A DNA stretch of 64,000 bases from Nepenthes gracilis (GCA_033239525.1 BSYO01000003.1:1978001-2042000), one strand, 5' to 3'; counted from the stretch's first letter, positions 37,170 through 50,098 are shown. The notes: generated by a model not told the origin, from the sequence alone. Numbers and translations are program-made.

Positions 37170-38870
37170 AGCCCACGATTAATTACGCACTAAACTAGCT
37201 TTTTCTTTTTATTTTTATTTTTTAAGGCTTATTACCAAAACTATAACAATCTTTTCTTTATTTTTCTTTTTAGTTTTGTTAAGCATATATATAATTTTTA
37301 TATATTTTTATATTATAATAAAATATTTTAAAAAGATAACTTATCTTATTTTTAAAATATATATTATTTATATTTGATTACTATGCTTTGCAATAATTGT
37401 GATGGATCTAACAGAATACAGGCTTTCCTAGAACTCAGCCCACGGAGGTAGCAACGGCCTAGTGGACATTTACCCCAAAACCAAGGCCTACCGAGGGGAG
37501 GAAAGCCTGAATGATGGTGATCCACCCCATGGCCCGGTAAGCCCAAGGTCCACATAGCAATACAGTTAGTCGGTGCGATTTCCCCCGTAACTGTTTAGTA
37601 GGAAGCAAGTAAATAGGGTTGTGCATAGTACCACGCCCGTGGTTGCCCATTTTGCATAACCATCAACAGTATAGCGCGAGCAAACGATAATAACTTGCCA
37701 TAATGTAGTCGCAACAACTGTCTTGACAATCAAACAAATATTCATAAAATATTTACTTATACGATGTATTACTCCCAAATGGCTAGTGCAGCTCTATAAT
37801 ATTTTTTAAAAAGATGACGATTACCATAAACGCCCCACACATAATCGCTGAAACAACTTAATAGACTTCTCGAGGCAATCAACATCAACCGCGAGACTCA
37901 AAGAAAGTCGTATCGACTCCAATTCTCTAAATACCTCTTCACCCTTGTGGGAAAGGAGATGGAATAATTTTTACCCTCAAGCACTCTTAAAGGATCGAAA
38001 AATTCTCTCTCTTAAGCCACTCAACCTATGAGTGCAAACTCTCCCTCACGCTACTCAACTCATGAGTGCACACTTTCTCAAAAATTGCTTCCAACTGAGC
38101 GCATCTTTTGAAACTCAATCCTCCAATCCACTCTCAATCCCCATATACCTGTACATCTACATATCTTACATCCTTAATCTTTCTATCTTGCGTAGAAAAA
38201 TTTTTAACTTAAATATCGGATGATATATTGAAGAACGAGTCTCGTATTGTCTAACATCTCGTTTGTTTATTGTGGTGTGTATGATTTATATTATTATAGA
38301 AGAATATTAGACCCGCTTCAATTTAACCCATCGAAAAAAATCAAGTGGTTCTCTAATCCGTATAACAGTTCTGATCAAAAAACATATCAAATTATAACTA
38401 ACTATTAATTAATACTAACAAAGTTATATAAAATTATTTAAGATAGAGCTAGCTTTTACGATAACAAATATTAATAACATATTTATAGTAATAATTAGAA
38501 TGATAATAGTTCAATTCGTAATCAATAACAATTTTTTTTGGGGTAAATAGAACATCTGCTGTCTAATTTTATAGATAGGAATTTAATTCTTTTATATTTA
38601 AATAATATTTTTTTTCTTTTATTCTCGTCCATGAATTTATATACCAAATTTAAATGTCATATTTGATTTCCAATATTTTGCAAATTAAAATAATATAAAA
38701 GAAATATGATCTGTCTAGCCTTTTAAATCAAAATAAAAGGCCAGTATTATGAAAATAAAAGCCAAAAAAAAACTTGATAACAAATAATAATAAACATGAG
38801 AAAATCATTTTGGGGAGGGGGGGCATAAGAGGATACATAAAAAAACTGCTATATAAATACAAAGTCAATG
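37170..38870. other. Intergenic, probably repeat-derived block at 37380-38230
   Basis: The block at about 37380-37780 is GC-balanced and open in several minus-strand frames without a recognised domain. 37830-38170 reads like an LTR/leader fragment (repeated CACTCAACTCATGAGTGCA-type words). No element boundaries could be fixed. The rest is AT-rich. Confidence 0.35.
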
Positions 38871-38875
38871 AATTA

Positions 38876-39923
38876 TGATGCGTCTTTGGATCCGAATTTC
38901 GAACAAATTTGGGCTGATCCGCTTGTTTGGTTTCGACTCCGTTCACTGAGTTTAGATCCTACATACCACTAAAACGAATAGGAGGTCAGTGTGTCGGCGG
39001 AAAGTTGTTCCACCGAAAACACACCGACACTCAAGTCAGTAAATAGCCTTCGAAATCTGGGAAGGTAACTGAAAATGAGAATTGAGAAGGAGAGTGTAAG
39101 AGTGTGTGGGTTTTCGGATGAAAGAGAGGCAATGCGATCTCTTGAATCCGGACGGTGGGTAAATACAGTAGGCGTCTGTCAACAGGAAGAACGCATGTAT
39201 GCATTTGGTTTGTGTTCTTTCTCTTGGCGGGTTCACATAGAAAGAAAAAGTACGAAATCGTCCCAGAATGCGTAGTCGAAAGCGTATGATTTTTCGTGTA
39301 GTAGGGAGTCATATGTCTGTGTAGTAGAAAGCGTAGCGGTAGGCATTGTGTGAGTAGTTGTTCGCATACCCTGGGCGAAGACTCTAGGGCTCATTTTAAT
39401 GGCGGTAGGGTGATCTCCTTGGTTGGAAGGTGTGATCCCCTATTCCATGTTTAGATGGCCTTTATTGTAAGGAAGGCACAAGTTGCCTAATTAGTTGAGA
39501 TTGCTTTCTTTTCTGGTGGGTGGCGGCTTTTCAAACTGCCCACCTTCCTTTCATGCACTTTACCATTGGAAAGTTCCAGTTGGCAGGAAATTGAAAAAAT
39601 TTTGCGCCTTTCTTACGAAAAAAGCGCTAATTTTGTCAATATCCTTTTTGGGTGTTGGCTGAGTTTATGGAAGGCGCTAGTCAGGAAAAGAACCGTTGCT
39701 AACCTCCTACTGGATCGTGGGTCAAGCCAGCGAAAAACCTTTTTATTTTTGAGTTGTTGCTACAATGATACCGGTCAACGCACGGGTTGATCGACCTGAG
39801 CGCGAGTTGGCCGCCTGCATGTACCTTAGTCGGTCAACGCTGGCGTTAACCGTCGGGTTTGGACCTTTCAGGATTTGAACCTTTTTTAACTATTGGGCCA
39901 ACTCAATTACAATATACCCATCA
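38876..39923 (-). mobile_element. Solo LTR with perfect target duplication (family copy 2)
   Basis: On the plus strand it starts TGATGCGTCTTTGGATCCGA and ends ACAATATACCCATCA. A perfect 5-bp duplication AATTA flanks it (38871-38875 and 39924-39928). It shares internal words with the copy at 55035-56205 (ATCCTACATACCACT versus ATCCTGCACACCACT; CGGTCAACGCTGGCGTTAACC versus CGGTCAACGTTAGCGTTGACC as related tracts). There is no gag-pol interior, so LTR-LTR recombination is likely. Minus orientation is inferred from family TATA boxes. Frames such as 39031-39312 and 39566-39790 are not genes. Confidence 0.75.
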
Positions 39924-39928
39924 AATTA

Positions 39929-40740
39929 AAATCAAATTTAAATCAAATATGAATTTAATTTATATAAAAATTTATGATCGGTAATTTGAATTGAGCTAAA
40001 TAAGACATGAGCACATGTGCCAAAAGCATCAACTATTTTCATCCATTAGTCAAGTCAAGCCGGTTCAAATTAGTCGATGGATTTTTTTTATTTTTATTAT
40101 ATTTATTTAAAAATTTATATTAACATAAAAACATCTAAAAACTTATATTATTTTAAAATTTATAATATTTAAAATAAAATATTATGTAATTATATATTTT
40201 AACTAAAAATATTTACATAAGAATTTTTAAATACATAAAAATATATATTGAATTAAATTATTAAACATAATATTATTTAAAATAAAAATATATATTTACA
40301 AAAGAGATTATAGTCCAAACCAGGTCAAATTGAAAACCTTCACCTGTGATCATGATTGAACTAAAAAAATAATTAGGCTTAATTTGACCAAATAACATGA
40401 AGTTTTAAATTGGTCAATTTGAACAGAATAAACAATTTAATTTTAATTAGGTCTAAAAATAATTTTAAGATTTTTTTGTGGTAAGTATTTTTGAAATTAA
40501 GGATATTAAATATGTTAATTGACTGCTAAAAAACTTTAAAGGCACAGGACAATAAAATAAAAATACAACTTTAAAATATTTTACCTGATGCTTCCAAAAA
40601 AAAAAAAAGCATAAGAATGACCTTTTTAAATAGAATTTGGTATTAAAATAAAAATAAAAAAATGTAAAAACATTTATAAATAAATTTTTAAGGGCCGATT
40701 TGAGTTGTAAATTTAAATTTTAACTTCAAAAATGTAGGTG
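39929..40740. other. AT-rich spacer between two solo LTRs, no gene recognised
   Basis: Very AT-rich sequence with TATATTATTTAAA-type words. Nothing could be supported. Confidence 0.5.
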
Positions 40741-40746
40741 TAATTG

Positions 40747-43718
40747 TCATGCGTCCTGGTTTTTAGTCTTGGACGGATTCGGATTCAACTGCTCCTTGGT
40801 CTCGTGTTGATGTAAAATCCGGTCTCCATCCTACGTTACTTAGATCCTACACTCCACAATAAAATACAAAAAATTAGAGAAAAATAGTAGGATTCACTTC
40901 CAAATTTATCCTCCAACGCTTAAATGTAAATACTGAATGTGCTAGAAATGATGTAGGAAAAATTTGTGAGTCTGACTCAAAGGTGCATTCGACGTGGAGT
41001 AGCTTTAGGTTGTAGCACGCTCGTGGAGAGCAGTTTTTCAGACCATTAGGTTTGTTGAGAACAAGCAGTAGAAAAGAGAATTGTGATTGGTTGCTTGAAG
41101 GATGGATTGCTTGTACGAATTTGAGTATTGGAGAGAGCAAATCTTTAGAATTTGTCCCCAAGGCTTTTTATAATCATCAGACCTTACCACCTTTCCTTAG
41201 GCGGTAAGGCCGGTTGCTAACCGTTTGAGGGGTTCCTTACCATCCATCAAGGGGATGTAGGTGCCATTTAGGGTTACAACGGCTAGAAGGGATGATTCCT
41301 TCCTCCACAGAAATGCCGTATGCCTTAAATGTTGAAGCTTCTATTGTGACGAAACGGGACATAATCCTCTTTTAACCTCCGTCGATGTTCGAACTAAATG
41401 GACGGATCGGAGCTCTTGCTGGGCTGCAGCACTCGTCCGTCCATATCACAATGCAAATGAGTAATGAGATGAACATCATTACTCATGCAAAATTAAAGTA
41501 ATAATAGCGCACAAAGGATCCAAATTGGCCGAAACTTTTAAGTCGGCCTCATCTTGGCTGGCCAAGAATCTAGATTGGCCTTATCTAGGTCGTCGGTTCT
41601 CAAGGAGAAATCTTTGACGTATAAGATGCCATTAGGAATCAAAATTTCTTAAACCATAAAATTCAATAAAAGTATACAATTATTCATTAATTTATACAGC
41701 AAAATCATTATATAAAAGTTTCCAAAATGACCAAAAATATATCAAAAGTCAATCATATACTGCTACATGAATCTAGATTGGCCTTCCCCCCTAACTAGTC
41801 CGTTCGACTCTATTCTTTCTCATCCGACATGAACTCTTGGTCGTTTGAAATAAGAAAATAACGATGAGTGAGCCAATTACTCAATAATTTACAATAAGTA
41901 AGAACATGCATAATTGACATTTCAATACAAAACCAAAAGAAACGAGATAACAGCATGTCACATAAAGAAACATAAAACATGATCGGAAGCCATTTTCATG
42001 AATACCAGTTCACTTTAAGTCCGGATGTTACTTATTTTATTATTGGCTATTGTTCTTTTAAAATAATGCAAAAAACTCAATCATCATTAGAGATTAGATG
42101 GGAGCGAACAACTTCGAGAAAGGATTGTGTAATCTCCACACAATCTAAGGCCGATCCTCTTATTCTACTCTCAAAGGTAGGCGATAATGCCTTTTACCCA
42201 GCATATATGACCGTAGTTTAAAAATATCACCAAAAGTTTTCCCGTGGCCCAGAGATAATCCTCAAATGTCACTCTAATATCCTTCATCTAGTTTCCTAAC
42301 AGCAAAGTCGACGGAAACTCTACGTAAATTCCTGTCATACGATAGTCATCTATCAAATAACAAATTGCAGAGTTTCTCTTGTTGTTCACATATATAAATT
42401 TTTTCTTGGTCTTATAGCTTTCATATTAACTTCTAACAGATGAGGTTTTTCTAATAAGCAAACTGATATTTTTCAAACAATCTGAATAAACATACAGGTT
42501 AACTTTATCAGTGTACTGTAACTTAAACTTTTCTATTTACTACAATACCGGATTTAAATACAAGGAGAAAAGTCCGACAATATTTAAACATAATTCACGG
42601 GACGAAATTCGACATATAAAACATAATACTTGCATCGAAATATAAAATTTCTATAAAACATAAGAAAACATTTATTATGATATTAATCTATAGTAACATA
42701 GGAAAAAGGGTATTAGCTCTATAAAACCCGAATGAATTGGACAAGAATTACCAACAGCCAAAGACGAAATATAGAGTACACTTGTCTGATCCTGATCTAC
42801 AAATTTTCTTACTCAAATCTAGCTTGAAATTCTTCTTGCCTTCTCCTTCGAGCCTCTTCCTTTTCGATTTTTGAACTCCTTTTCTAACCCCAAATTCAAT
42901 ATTTATAGTAATAGGGTAGGTAGGAGCAGGTCGGGGTAGGTCACTTACTTGGTACTTCTTTTTTCACTCAGTTTTTTTTTCTAGAAGGTCAACGGAGTAG
43001 GTGAGAGTAAGTTAAGCGTCTCACTATCTCCCGCTTTCTTACTTACTGAATCCTCTATCTTTTTCTAAATCTGCGGTCTCTTTCTAGTTTCCTAATCAAC
43101 CTCGATTGTTACTGTTCATTTACAGACCGTGATTTCATAGTCATTCTGGTTAACTCCCTAATTTCGGTCAACTATCTTAACCGGTCAATAACCTAGTCCG
43201 GCCGTCTATCTAATCTGATCAATTATCTTAACCAGTCTACTTTTTAATACGAGCCACTATCTTTCAAATCGGTCAACCTTCTATTCCAGTCAACTATTCT
43301 GGCCAGTCAGACATTTAATCCGGCCAGTCAACAATTCTTAACTGGCCGTCTTGCTACCTAGGTCGATTTTTTCATTAAGGCCGTGAGAGACTAAGTCATA
43401 GGAACTCAATCCTTACATTTATTGTAGGCCGTGCGCTTATTTAGGGGCTTTCCTTTCTAGATGTGCGCCGATTCGAGGGCTTCTGTTACAGAGAATGTTG
43501 CCATCTAGGAAGATTCTCAGAATCACAGCTAATTAGGATAGATAACTTGTTGCGCGTGAGAAAGGGTTCGTGGGCTGCTTTTGTTTAGGCCGCATCTGGT
43601 TTGGGCAGCATTTGGCTTACTGAAAACCCTCTCTAATCAGTTGGGGTGTTGACCGTCCTTTAGGTCAATAGGCCACAATACTCTTGGGCTGATTCAGCCC
43701 ACTCTAGCCATACTCATC
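40747..43718 (-). mobile_element. Long solo LTR or LTR with nested insertion (family copy 3)
   Basis: The plus-strand start TCATGCGTCCTGG and end ATACTCATC match the family, and a 5-bp duplication AATTG lies at 40742-40746 and 43719-43723. On the minus strand a good TATA box (TATAAAAA, 41165-41172) precedes a leader region ending in the GACGCATGA terminus, which fixes the orientation. At about 2.97 kb it is far longer than its relatives. The extra length lies upstream of the TATA in the U3-like part and includes GGTCAAC/CCGGTCAA-rich tracts at 43140-43380. No polyprotein domain was recognised inside. Confidence 0.6.
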
Positions 43719-43723
43719 AATTG

Positions 43724-44884
43724 TAATTTTATTAGAAGTAAAATTAGGTAAAATTCAAACTATGTTGTTTGAATTATATAAAGAATCATAATTCCAACAG
43801 AAAAAATAAAACTAAAGTATAGTTAAGTTTTAATTCTATATATAAAAATATAATAAATTAGTAGTTTAATATAAATTATAAATATTTAACATATAAAATC
43901 CAATATAATATAATTTTATAAAATATTATTTTTAGATAGAAACAATATTTTATGGATATATATATATTTAGACAATACTTTTATAAAAATATTAAGTTTT
44001 TAAATAATATTTTTATATATTTTATAATTAAAAAATAAAATTATGATCAGCCCACTTATACTCGTCCAAAATAATTTAAAAAATTTATCGAATGGGTTTC
44101 GTCTTGTTCAATTTCATCATATTTGTTTAACAAATAATTCTTAATATTATAATTTTTTCTCTATCGAGAAAAATTATAATAAAAATTATTCTACACTATT
44201 TTAAATTTTATTCAAATTTAATGCTAAATAATAAAATTAATATTATTCATATAATATGAATTTTTAATTTTAAATTTTAGGTCCAAACAAACATGCCCTC
44301 ACATTAAAATAGATCCGTCTTAAAAAATGTAGGGTGATATTCTCAGCTTTACAAGTGGGCCGTGGAGGCCCAACAAAAGCCCATTTTACCGCGTTAAAGA
44401 AGTCTTAGTGATTAAACTTTGGGCTTGTATTGCCATGATACTGGGCCTCAGCCATAAGTAAACATATCCAACCTGATGGCGACATTATAACTACTTATTT
44501 GCCCAGAATAAACAATAAAAAGGAAGCAATTAGGCGGATCACTCAGTCACGTGACCATAACTTCTTTAATTTAAATTCCACCGTGCAGCCAAATGTAATC
44601 AATGCTTCTTATAATCTTCCCCATGATAAAAATCTCGAAGCTCAAATTGAAGCTCGGTTTGCTATCATCCTTCAAACATATTTTTTAATTTTCCAAGGTC
44701 CGATTCATTATTTGAAAAATATTATCAAAATATTATTTATTTTAAAGAAAATGTGTGATATATTTGGTCTTATTATTTGGTCGCATATAGTATATTTTTT
44801 TTTTTATAGATAGCATTTTTATAACCAAATTATATTTGGTTAAAAGGGGAAAGAAAGTTTTTTCAATTATAAATATAGTGTTAT
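43724..44884. other. Intergenic AT-rich sequence, no gene recognised
   Basis: A plus-strand open frame at 44499-44813 has no recognised domain and lies in ordinary AT-rich DNA. Confidence 0.5.
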
Positions 44885-44889
44885 ATTTC

Positions 44890-45536
44890 ATTGCGTCTGA
44901 CAGATTCGGGTTGTCTGCGGATCGGGGGCGCCAAATCGGATCTTCTTAATCTATCGACGCGGATCCGTCTCCAGTAGTTTCAAATATGAATCTGCGCCAA
45001 CACAACTAAAAACAAGAGGCGTCGGAGGTTGTGAAATTGTTTTACCAGAAACCCTCCGACGCCAAATCGTAAGTGATTTAGAATATAGAAAGATAAATGG
45101 AAGATGTATATTTGGTGGGCTGAGCGTGGATGCGTCCAATTGATGGACGGCTTAATAGTGTGCTTGAGAAGGAATGTCCCTTCCAGGGAATCTCTTGGAG
45201 GGAGAGGGAGGTCGTTTGGAACGGGCTCTTTGTCCGCTGTTTTGTCTCCCTTGGATGATGGAGGGTTGGCCTCCTTGGGGTGATGGAGGGCTGGCCTCCT
45301 TCCCCCTGAGATAGAGTACCTCTCTGACCACTTCTCTAATCTCTCTTTCTGGAGGTTTTCCTTATGATTTTCTCCTCTTCTCCTCTCCTCCTTTGTTTGG
45401 AAGAGGATCATTATAAAGACAGAGGTGGTTATTTTTCTCTATAATAACTACCGGTCAAAAACTATCCGTGACAACCACCTGGATAAGACATAGTGGTTTG
45501 AGCAATTTTTTCCTGGGCGGTTATACTGTACCCATC
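44890..45536 (-). mobile_element. Short solo LTR (family copy 4)
   Basis: The plus-strand start ATTGCGTCTGACAGATTCGG and end ACTGTACCCATC match the family. A 5-bp duplication ATTTC flanks it (44885-44889 and 45537-45541). A minus-strand TATA-like box (TTTATAA, 45411-45417) sits in the equivalent place. Length about 650 bp, the shortest complete member. The minus frame at 44980-45411 is a by-product. Confidence 0.65.
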
Positions 45537-45541
45537 ATTTC

Positions 45542-47265
45542 TAGTCAACCAATATATAATACCTCATCAATACAACAAAATTATTTTTATTATTCGATAG
45601 GCTCTAGGGATTTTAATTATATTTTTCATATTTTTTTTTATGTTTATGAATTAAATAAAATTATTTAAATTTTGTAATTATTTTTAAATTTTATAAAAAA
45701 AATATTTTTTTATATTTATGAATTAAATTATTTTTTATATTTTAATTTAAAAAAATTCCTTTCTTTTAGTCTTTTTGTTTTTTTTAACTTTTCAATATGT
45801 TGATCCCCATCCTTACTTTATTTTTTAAAAAAAGTTATACTAATATCGATTTTAAAGGGTAAATTTCTTATATTGTCTGATTTATTCAGATATTTTATTT
45901 TAAAATATATTTACTTACTAAAAGATACCAAAGGAATATATTATAAAACAATAAGGAGTTATGTTGGAACATCACCTTGGTGGGTGATGCTTATCTCCAC
46001 TTTTGAAGGTTGATCTGAGCCAATATGTTGAACTGCCTTTGGTAGTCTCCCGATGGGATGGTGGCAGCTTACATGCTTTAACACGCTTATGTCAACCTTT
46101 TTGCATTACGTAACAACTTTGGTTTATAATGCATGAGAAAAGTCAAAAGGTAAGCAAAGTAATCCTGCCAAACTGTTACCAAATGCGATTCTCAATTGTA
46201 TTTTGAATAAGTCATTCTATTTAATATTATTTAGATTTCAAAAATTATTTATCGCCTAAAAGTATATTTTAGATGCAACAACGGAGATAATAGAATATCA
46301 ATTGATAATATTACAAGAGGAACAATATAATTAATATCAAAATCGTCACTAAACTCATCGGAGAACGCATGCATAAAATATTAAAAGTCATGGCGGTGTT
46401 TATGGCCTTGGATTATGAGCAATTCCTTGTTCCCACCCTAGTCAAATTGGAACAAGCAATCTCTCAGGATGTCAGTCAAAGCCAACAAGTAGAAGATAAG
46501 AGAGGCAATGAGAAATTAAAGGAACAATTTATGTCCTTGGTGTAACAGATAAGGCATAATTGACCAATTTGATCTTTCACAAAAAAAATTAATATGTAGA
46601 TAATTTTTTAATATGATGCGTTTTCTGTATCAAAATACGTTGATTATATCAAAATTCGGAGATATCATGAATTTTAGTTTATTATAGATAGTGTTTAAAT
46701 TTCTACTTTAATAAAATAATGTTATCTCTCTGATGTCATTATTTTTACTTTTATAATTATATACTTATATTTTTATGGGATATAGAAAGTGGCATCTTAT
46801 AAAATCTTTTGGTAAATTATATATATTAGGTTACCTGTTCTCTGTGTTGGTCATGACGTTTGACCAAAATTATGCAAGAATTTAGTTTTTCTTAAGCAGT
46901 CCTAAATTATAAAAGCACAATTTTCCACGAGCTGAGCCGCAGGCAACAGTTGATTTTTATATTTGCATCCATTGGAAGAATAGCTAGCAAAATTAGCCTC
47001 ATTTTAAACTAGACACTAGTATTGATACTGAAATGGTAAAGAAGTTCTTCAATCGTTAATAGAAATATAATAATAAAGGAGACAGTTATAAATTTATAGC
47101 CTTTAAATTTATATTATAAATATTTTTTTCTTTAAATTAAGGATCGCATATAAAATTGTATATTAACTTTCAACTCAATAAATAGCTTAACATGAAACTT
47201 GATTCTTTTTTATTTAGCAATTCTGTCAACTATTGCTATATTTCAGCATCAATTCGACAGTTAAG
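45542..47265. other. Intergenic sequence with one small open frame
   Basis: AT-rich apart from 45960-46190 and 46370-46560. A 51-codon plus-strand ORF lies at 46390-46545. No other feature was seen. Confidence 0.5.
46390..46545 (+). other. Small ORF of unknown status (51 aa)
   Basis: ATG to TAA encodes MAVFMALDYEQFLVPTLVK, then a Gln/Glu/Lys-rich stretch (EQAISQDVSQSQQVEDKRG) ending in FMSLV. The composition is protein-like, unlike the surrounding AT-rich frames, and could be a degraded exon or a gene fragment. I do not recognise a family, and no splice partners or promoter are evident. Confidence 0.2.
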
Positions 47266-47270
47266 TACAT

Positions 47271-47756
47271 TGATACGTGCTCCATGACGGTGTCGAGTAA
47301 TCGCAGGCGCAAGGGACGATTCTACCGTGAGGAGAGTCCAACAGAGGGAAATCCGAGGAAAAGAAAGGGGACGGCCGAGGAACTTCAGTAGACCTTGGAG
47401 TAATAGGGCTAAAGGTCGAGATGTTAAGGTACGAGATGCAGAGAGCTGAGTTGCAAAGGGAGAGAGAAATCAGGGGGAAAGGTAGAAGAGAGAGGGGAAG
47501 GGAAACAGAGAGAGAGACGTCTGAGGGAGAGATCGAGAGGGAAGGGAAAGGGCGCGGAGAGAAGAGACAGAGAGAGAGATAGAGTAGAGAAAGGGAGAGT
47601 TGAGAGCAAATTACTTCCTTTCTTTACTAATCAGCCAAACATGGCTTTATACACAGGAAACTATCCACATGAGGGGAGTGGGGAAGGGACCACAGCTAAC
47701 TAAAGAAATAAAAACAAACTAATGAGAAAATAAAAAAAAATTAAAGGTTCGTAATA
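47271..47756 (-). repeat. 3' LTR of the gene-carrying retrotransposon
   Basis: 486 bp, nearly collinear with the 5' LTR. Long GA-rich tracts (about 47450-47600) are shared, differing by a few substitutions and short indels. The minus-strand first bases are TATTACGAACC, a one-base change from TGTTACG. Confidence 0.85.
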
Positions 47757-47900
47757 TTGCCCGTTCCTTCAAAATAAACTTGTCCTCAAGGTTAAACGAG
47801 AGAGGGGCCGGATGAGACTCAGCAATGGCTTCCCAAGTGGTCTTTCAATCCCATCCAGTCCAACCCACAGTGACATATTCAAGCCCAAACGATGAGATGT
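47757..47900 (-). pseudogene. Integrase C-terminal (chromodomain-like) tail
   Basis: The minus-strand translation VTVGWTGWD-stop-KTTWEAIAE, then SFNLEDKFILKE, matches the standard end of Ty3/gypsy polyproteins (V.W.G.....TWE followed by FNLEDK). A TGA interrupts the motif. It ends within a few bases of the 3' LTR, as expected. The catalytic integrase core is absent. Confidence 0.7.
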
Positions 47901-48549
47901 GAAACAATGCGTTGGTACCATCACAAATCCGGATCAGCACCCATGCCAACCCCACCCCAAATTCAGAATTTCCTCCAGTTCCTTGACTCCAAACATTGTC
48001 CCGTCTACAGCCAACAGAAGACATCATTTGGGCATAACCTTGGAAGAGACCACTCATGTTGACACTAAATACGAGAATTACTCTATCAGACTTATCAAAG
48101 ACTTCTTCCAGGATTGGTCCGTTCATGACTTGAGTATCCCAAATACCTTCTTCAATTGATAGATGTATATTATGTAGCTTCCTCACGACCAGATGCTTGC
48201 TTTTCCGTTGACCGATATCCCATTTCATGCCTATCCTATCCTTGTCGTTCCCTGGTGCAACAGAGGACAGATCGGTACCCACACTAGCAACCTCTCCAAT
48301 GCTATCCCAGGTGGCTACTGATGCAACACCACCCAATCCTGTCAACAATGCTTTCGGCCAAGAGTTTGCAGCTGTGCAAGGCCAACTGTCACATCCGTGA
48401 GTTGCTGGTGGTGGCCAACAGCCCACCAATTTATCTAATTCCTCCCAGCAAATGTTGGAACAGCCTAATACTTCTTGGCTGACGGATCCCATTTGACCTT
48501 TCCCAGGCAGCATTTCCTCCGTATAATCATCAGTAGTAGAATTACCTCT

Positions 48550-49060
48550 TCCAAATAAGGAAGGTGACGCAGCCTCCACACCACTGTACAGCAACAACAC
48601 TGCAAACTTTTTCGGAATCCTCACACAGCAGACAATAAGCACTAATAGCTTCATGATGAGATTCAGCCTGCTTCCAAAGTTCAGGAATGAGCTCTATAGC
48701 CTGGCTGACTATCTTTTGCAACTTAGTACCCACTTGTAAATCAAGTATGCTGTGTTGAAACATACTTTCCATAGCATCAAGGACACTTTTACATTCACTA
48801 GCAGCTTCAGTTAGTCTCCTGAGTTTCTGAAGAGATTTGGTCTTTAGATATATTGCTTCAAGAACCAGACCATCAGCTCGCTTGAAGATACCGTGCAAAG
48901 AGTCGGGGAGAGAATGGGCTTTTCTAGAAGGTTTTTCAGTAAAAGAAGACTGCAACCGCAATATAGCAACATGAAGATCAATACTATCAAATACACAAAG
49001 AGCACCTTCTACATTGCCTCTCTGATACTCCAGCCATTCTCGAAGAGCTCTGGCTTCCTT
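48550..49060 (-). pseudogene. Captured fragment of a NO POLLEN GERMINATION-like (NPG/NPGR) TPR gene
   Basis: NPG/NPGR proteins are plant TPR, calmodulin-binding proteins involved in pollen tube growth and membrane-associated complexes. The minus-strand frame shows EARALREWLEYQRGNVEGAL, then FDSIDLHVAI, LVLEAIYLKTKSLQKL, EAASECKSVLDA and ELWKQAESHHEAISAY, collinear with the family. After AISAY about 40 bp are missing and the frame shifts. Homology resumes in the next frame as CCVRIPKKFAVLLLYSGVEA. About 170 codons remain, without a start or the C-terminal half. The fragment is intronless as far as visible and lies in the sense direction of the retrotransposon around it. Confidence 0.82.
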
Positions 49061-49453
49061 CCAACCATCTTGGCTGCTTTTAACAACTACAGTCAATTCA
49101 TCTTTACGGACATAGCCAAACCAAACATTATCAACCCCCGATGCCAACTTTGATAAGGAAAACCAGCATGGAAGCAAGGCAGGCTTTACATAGATGAACA
49201 ATATAATTGCAAGATTAATAATGCACAATTCACTTTTTCTGTTGACACAAACTCCAACTGTTTTGTGGATTGGAGTTTTTGAGTTTGTGGTGGCAAGCAG
49301 AATAGAGTCACCCTCCCCACACTTCATAGATGAAAATTGTGGTGGCGATTCGGACGAAGGGCACTTGGACAAGGTGGAAATAGATTTTCTGCAGACAGGA
49401 TTGGGCAAAAGGTGAGGATAACTTACTTGACAGGTATCCACTTTTTCTCCCTC

Positions 49454-50098
49454 CTAGTCTACCATCCCAGAAGGGTCCGGTATCGTCACCGATTTCAACA
49501 ATAGGAGCTCACGGCTCGGTAGTCTCGCCAAGGGTTGTTTTGGCTGCTTGGTTAGCGGCCGGCAATGAAAAGTTGGACATCCATCACCTTCGGTTTTGCT
49601 AATTGGAGACGAAACGGGGGTAATTATTTGGACATTGGTTAAGGCCTGTGGTAGTAATGCTTGAATCTGAACAATCTGGGGGAAAGGTTCGAAGGTGAGA
49701 GTCGTGAGCAAGGAGGGAGTTGAGGATGGAGAGATCTGTCGGCGGCTGTGGTGTAGGGGTTGAGGAGTTTCAGTGAGGAATCGCTGGAGTGGTACCATGG
49801 TGGAGGCCGAATGGTTAGAGTTGTGCTCGATGTTGTGGAGCGATTGGTTGATTTTGGTGATGAACGAGCTGATTTTGGTGAAGGACGACCAGATTTGTGC
49901 CATAGTTGAGACCGTGGTGGACAAGGTGGCGCTAAACCTGTCGGTAGCACAGCGGAGAGCCTTCATCTCGTTGGCCAGTTCGGCGATGGCCGCTTCGAGC
50001 GCTTCGAGAGCTCGTTCTTTGATCTCCTCTACTTTTGTCTTAATGAAAGAACCAAATGATATGTACTCCATGACGGTGTCGAGCAATTGCAGGCGCAA
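49454..50098 (-). CDS. Gag-like open frame of the non-autonomous retrotransposon
   Basis: 214 codons. Residues 20-65 form a helical, Glu/Ala/Lys-rich stretch (KERALEALEAAIAELANEMK). This is followed by a Ser/Thr-rich region and a Pro/Gln-rich region, resembling the weakly conserved N-terminal part of plant gypsy gag proteins. No CCHC zinc knuckle is seen. The first in-frame ATG lies inside the 5' LTR (about 42 bp before its end); a second candidate (MEYISFG) is also inside the LTR. It ends at a TAG before the unknown spacer. The gag assignment is inferred mainly from position. Confidence 0.45.
   Translation of the reverse strand: MRLQLLDTVMEYISFGSFIKTKVEEIKERALEALEAAIAELANEMKALRCATDRFSATLSTTVSTMAQIWSSFTKISSFITKINQSLHNIEHNSNHSASTMVPLQRFLTETPQPLHHSRRQISPSSTPSLLTTLTFEPFPQIVQIQALLPQALTNVQIITPVSSPISKTEGDGCPTFHCRPLTKQPKQPLARLPSRELLLLKSVTIPDPSGMVD

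Noticed and set aside
39031..39312. Minus-strand ORFs of 66-93 codons
   Set aside because: They lie inside a solo LTR with a clean target duplication; no protein domain.
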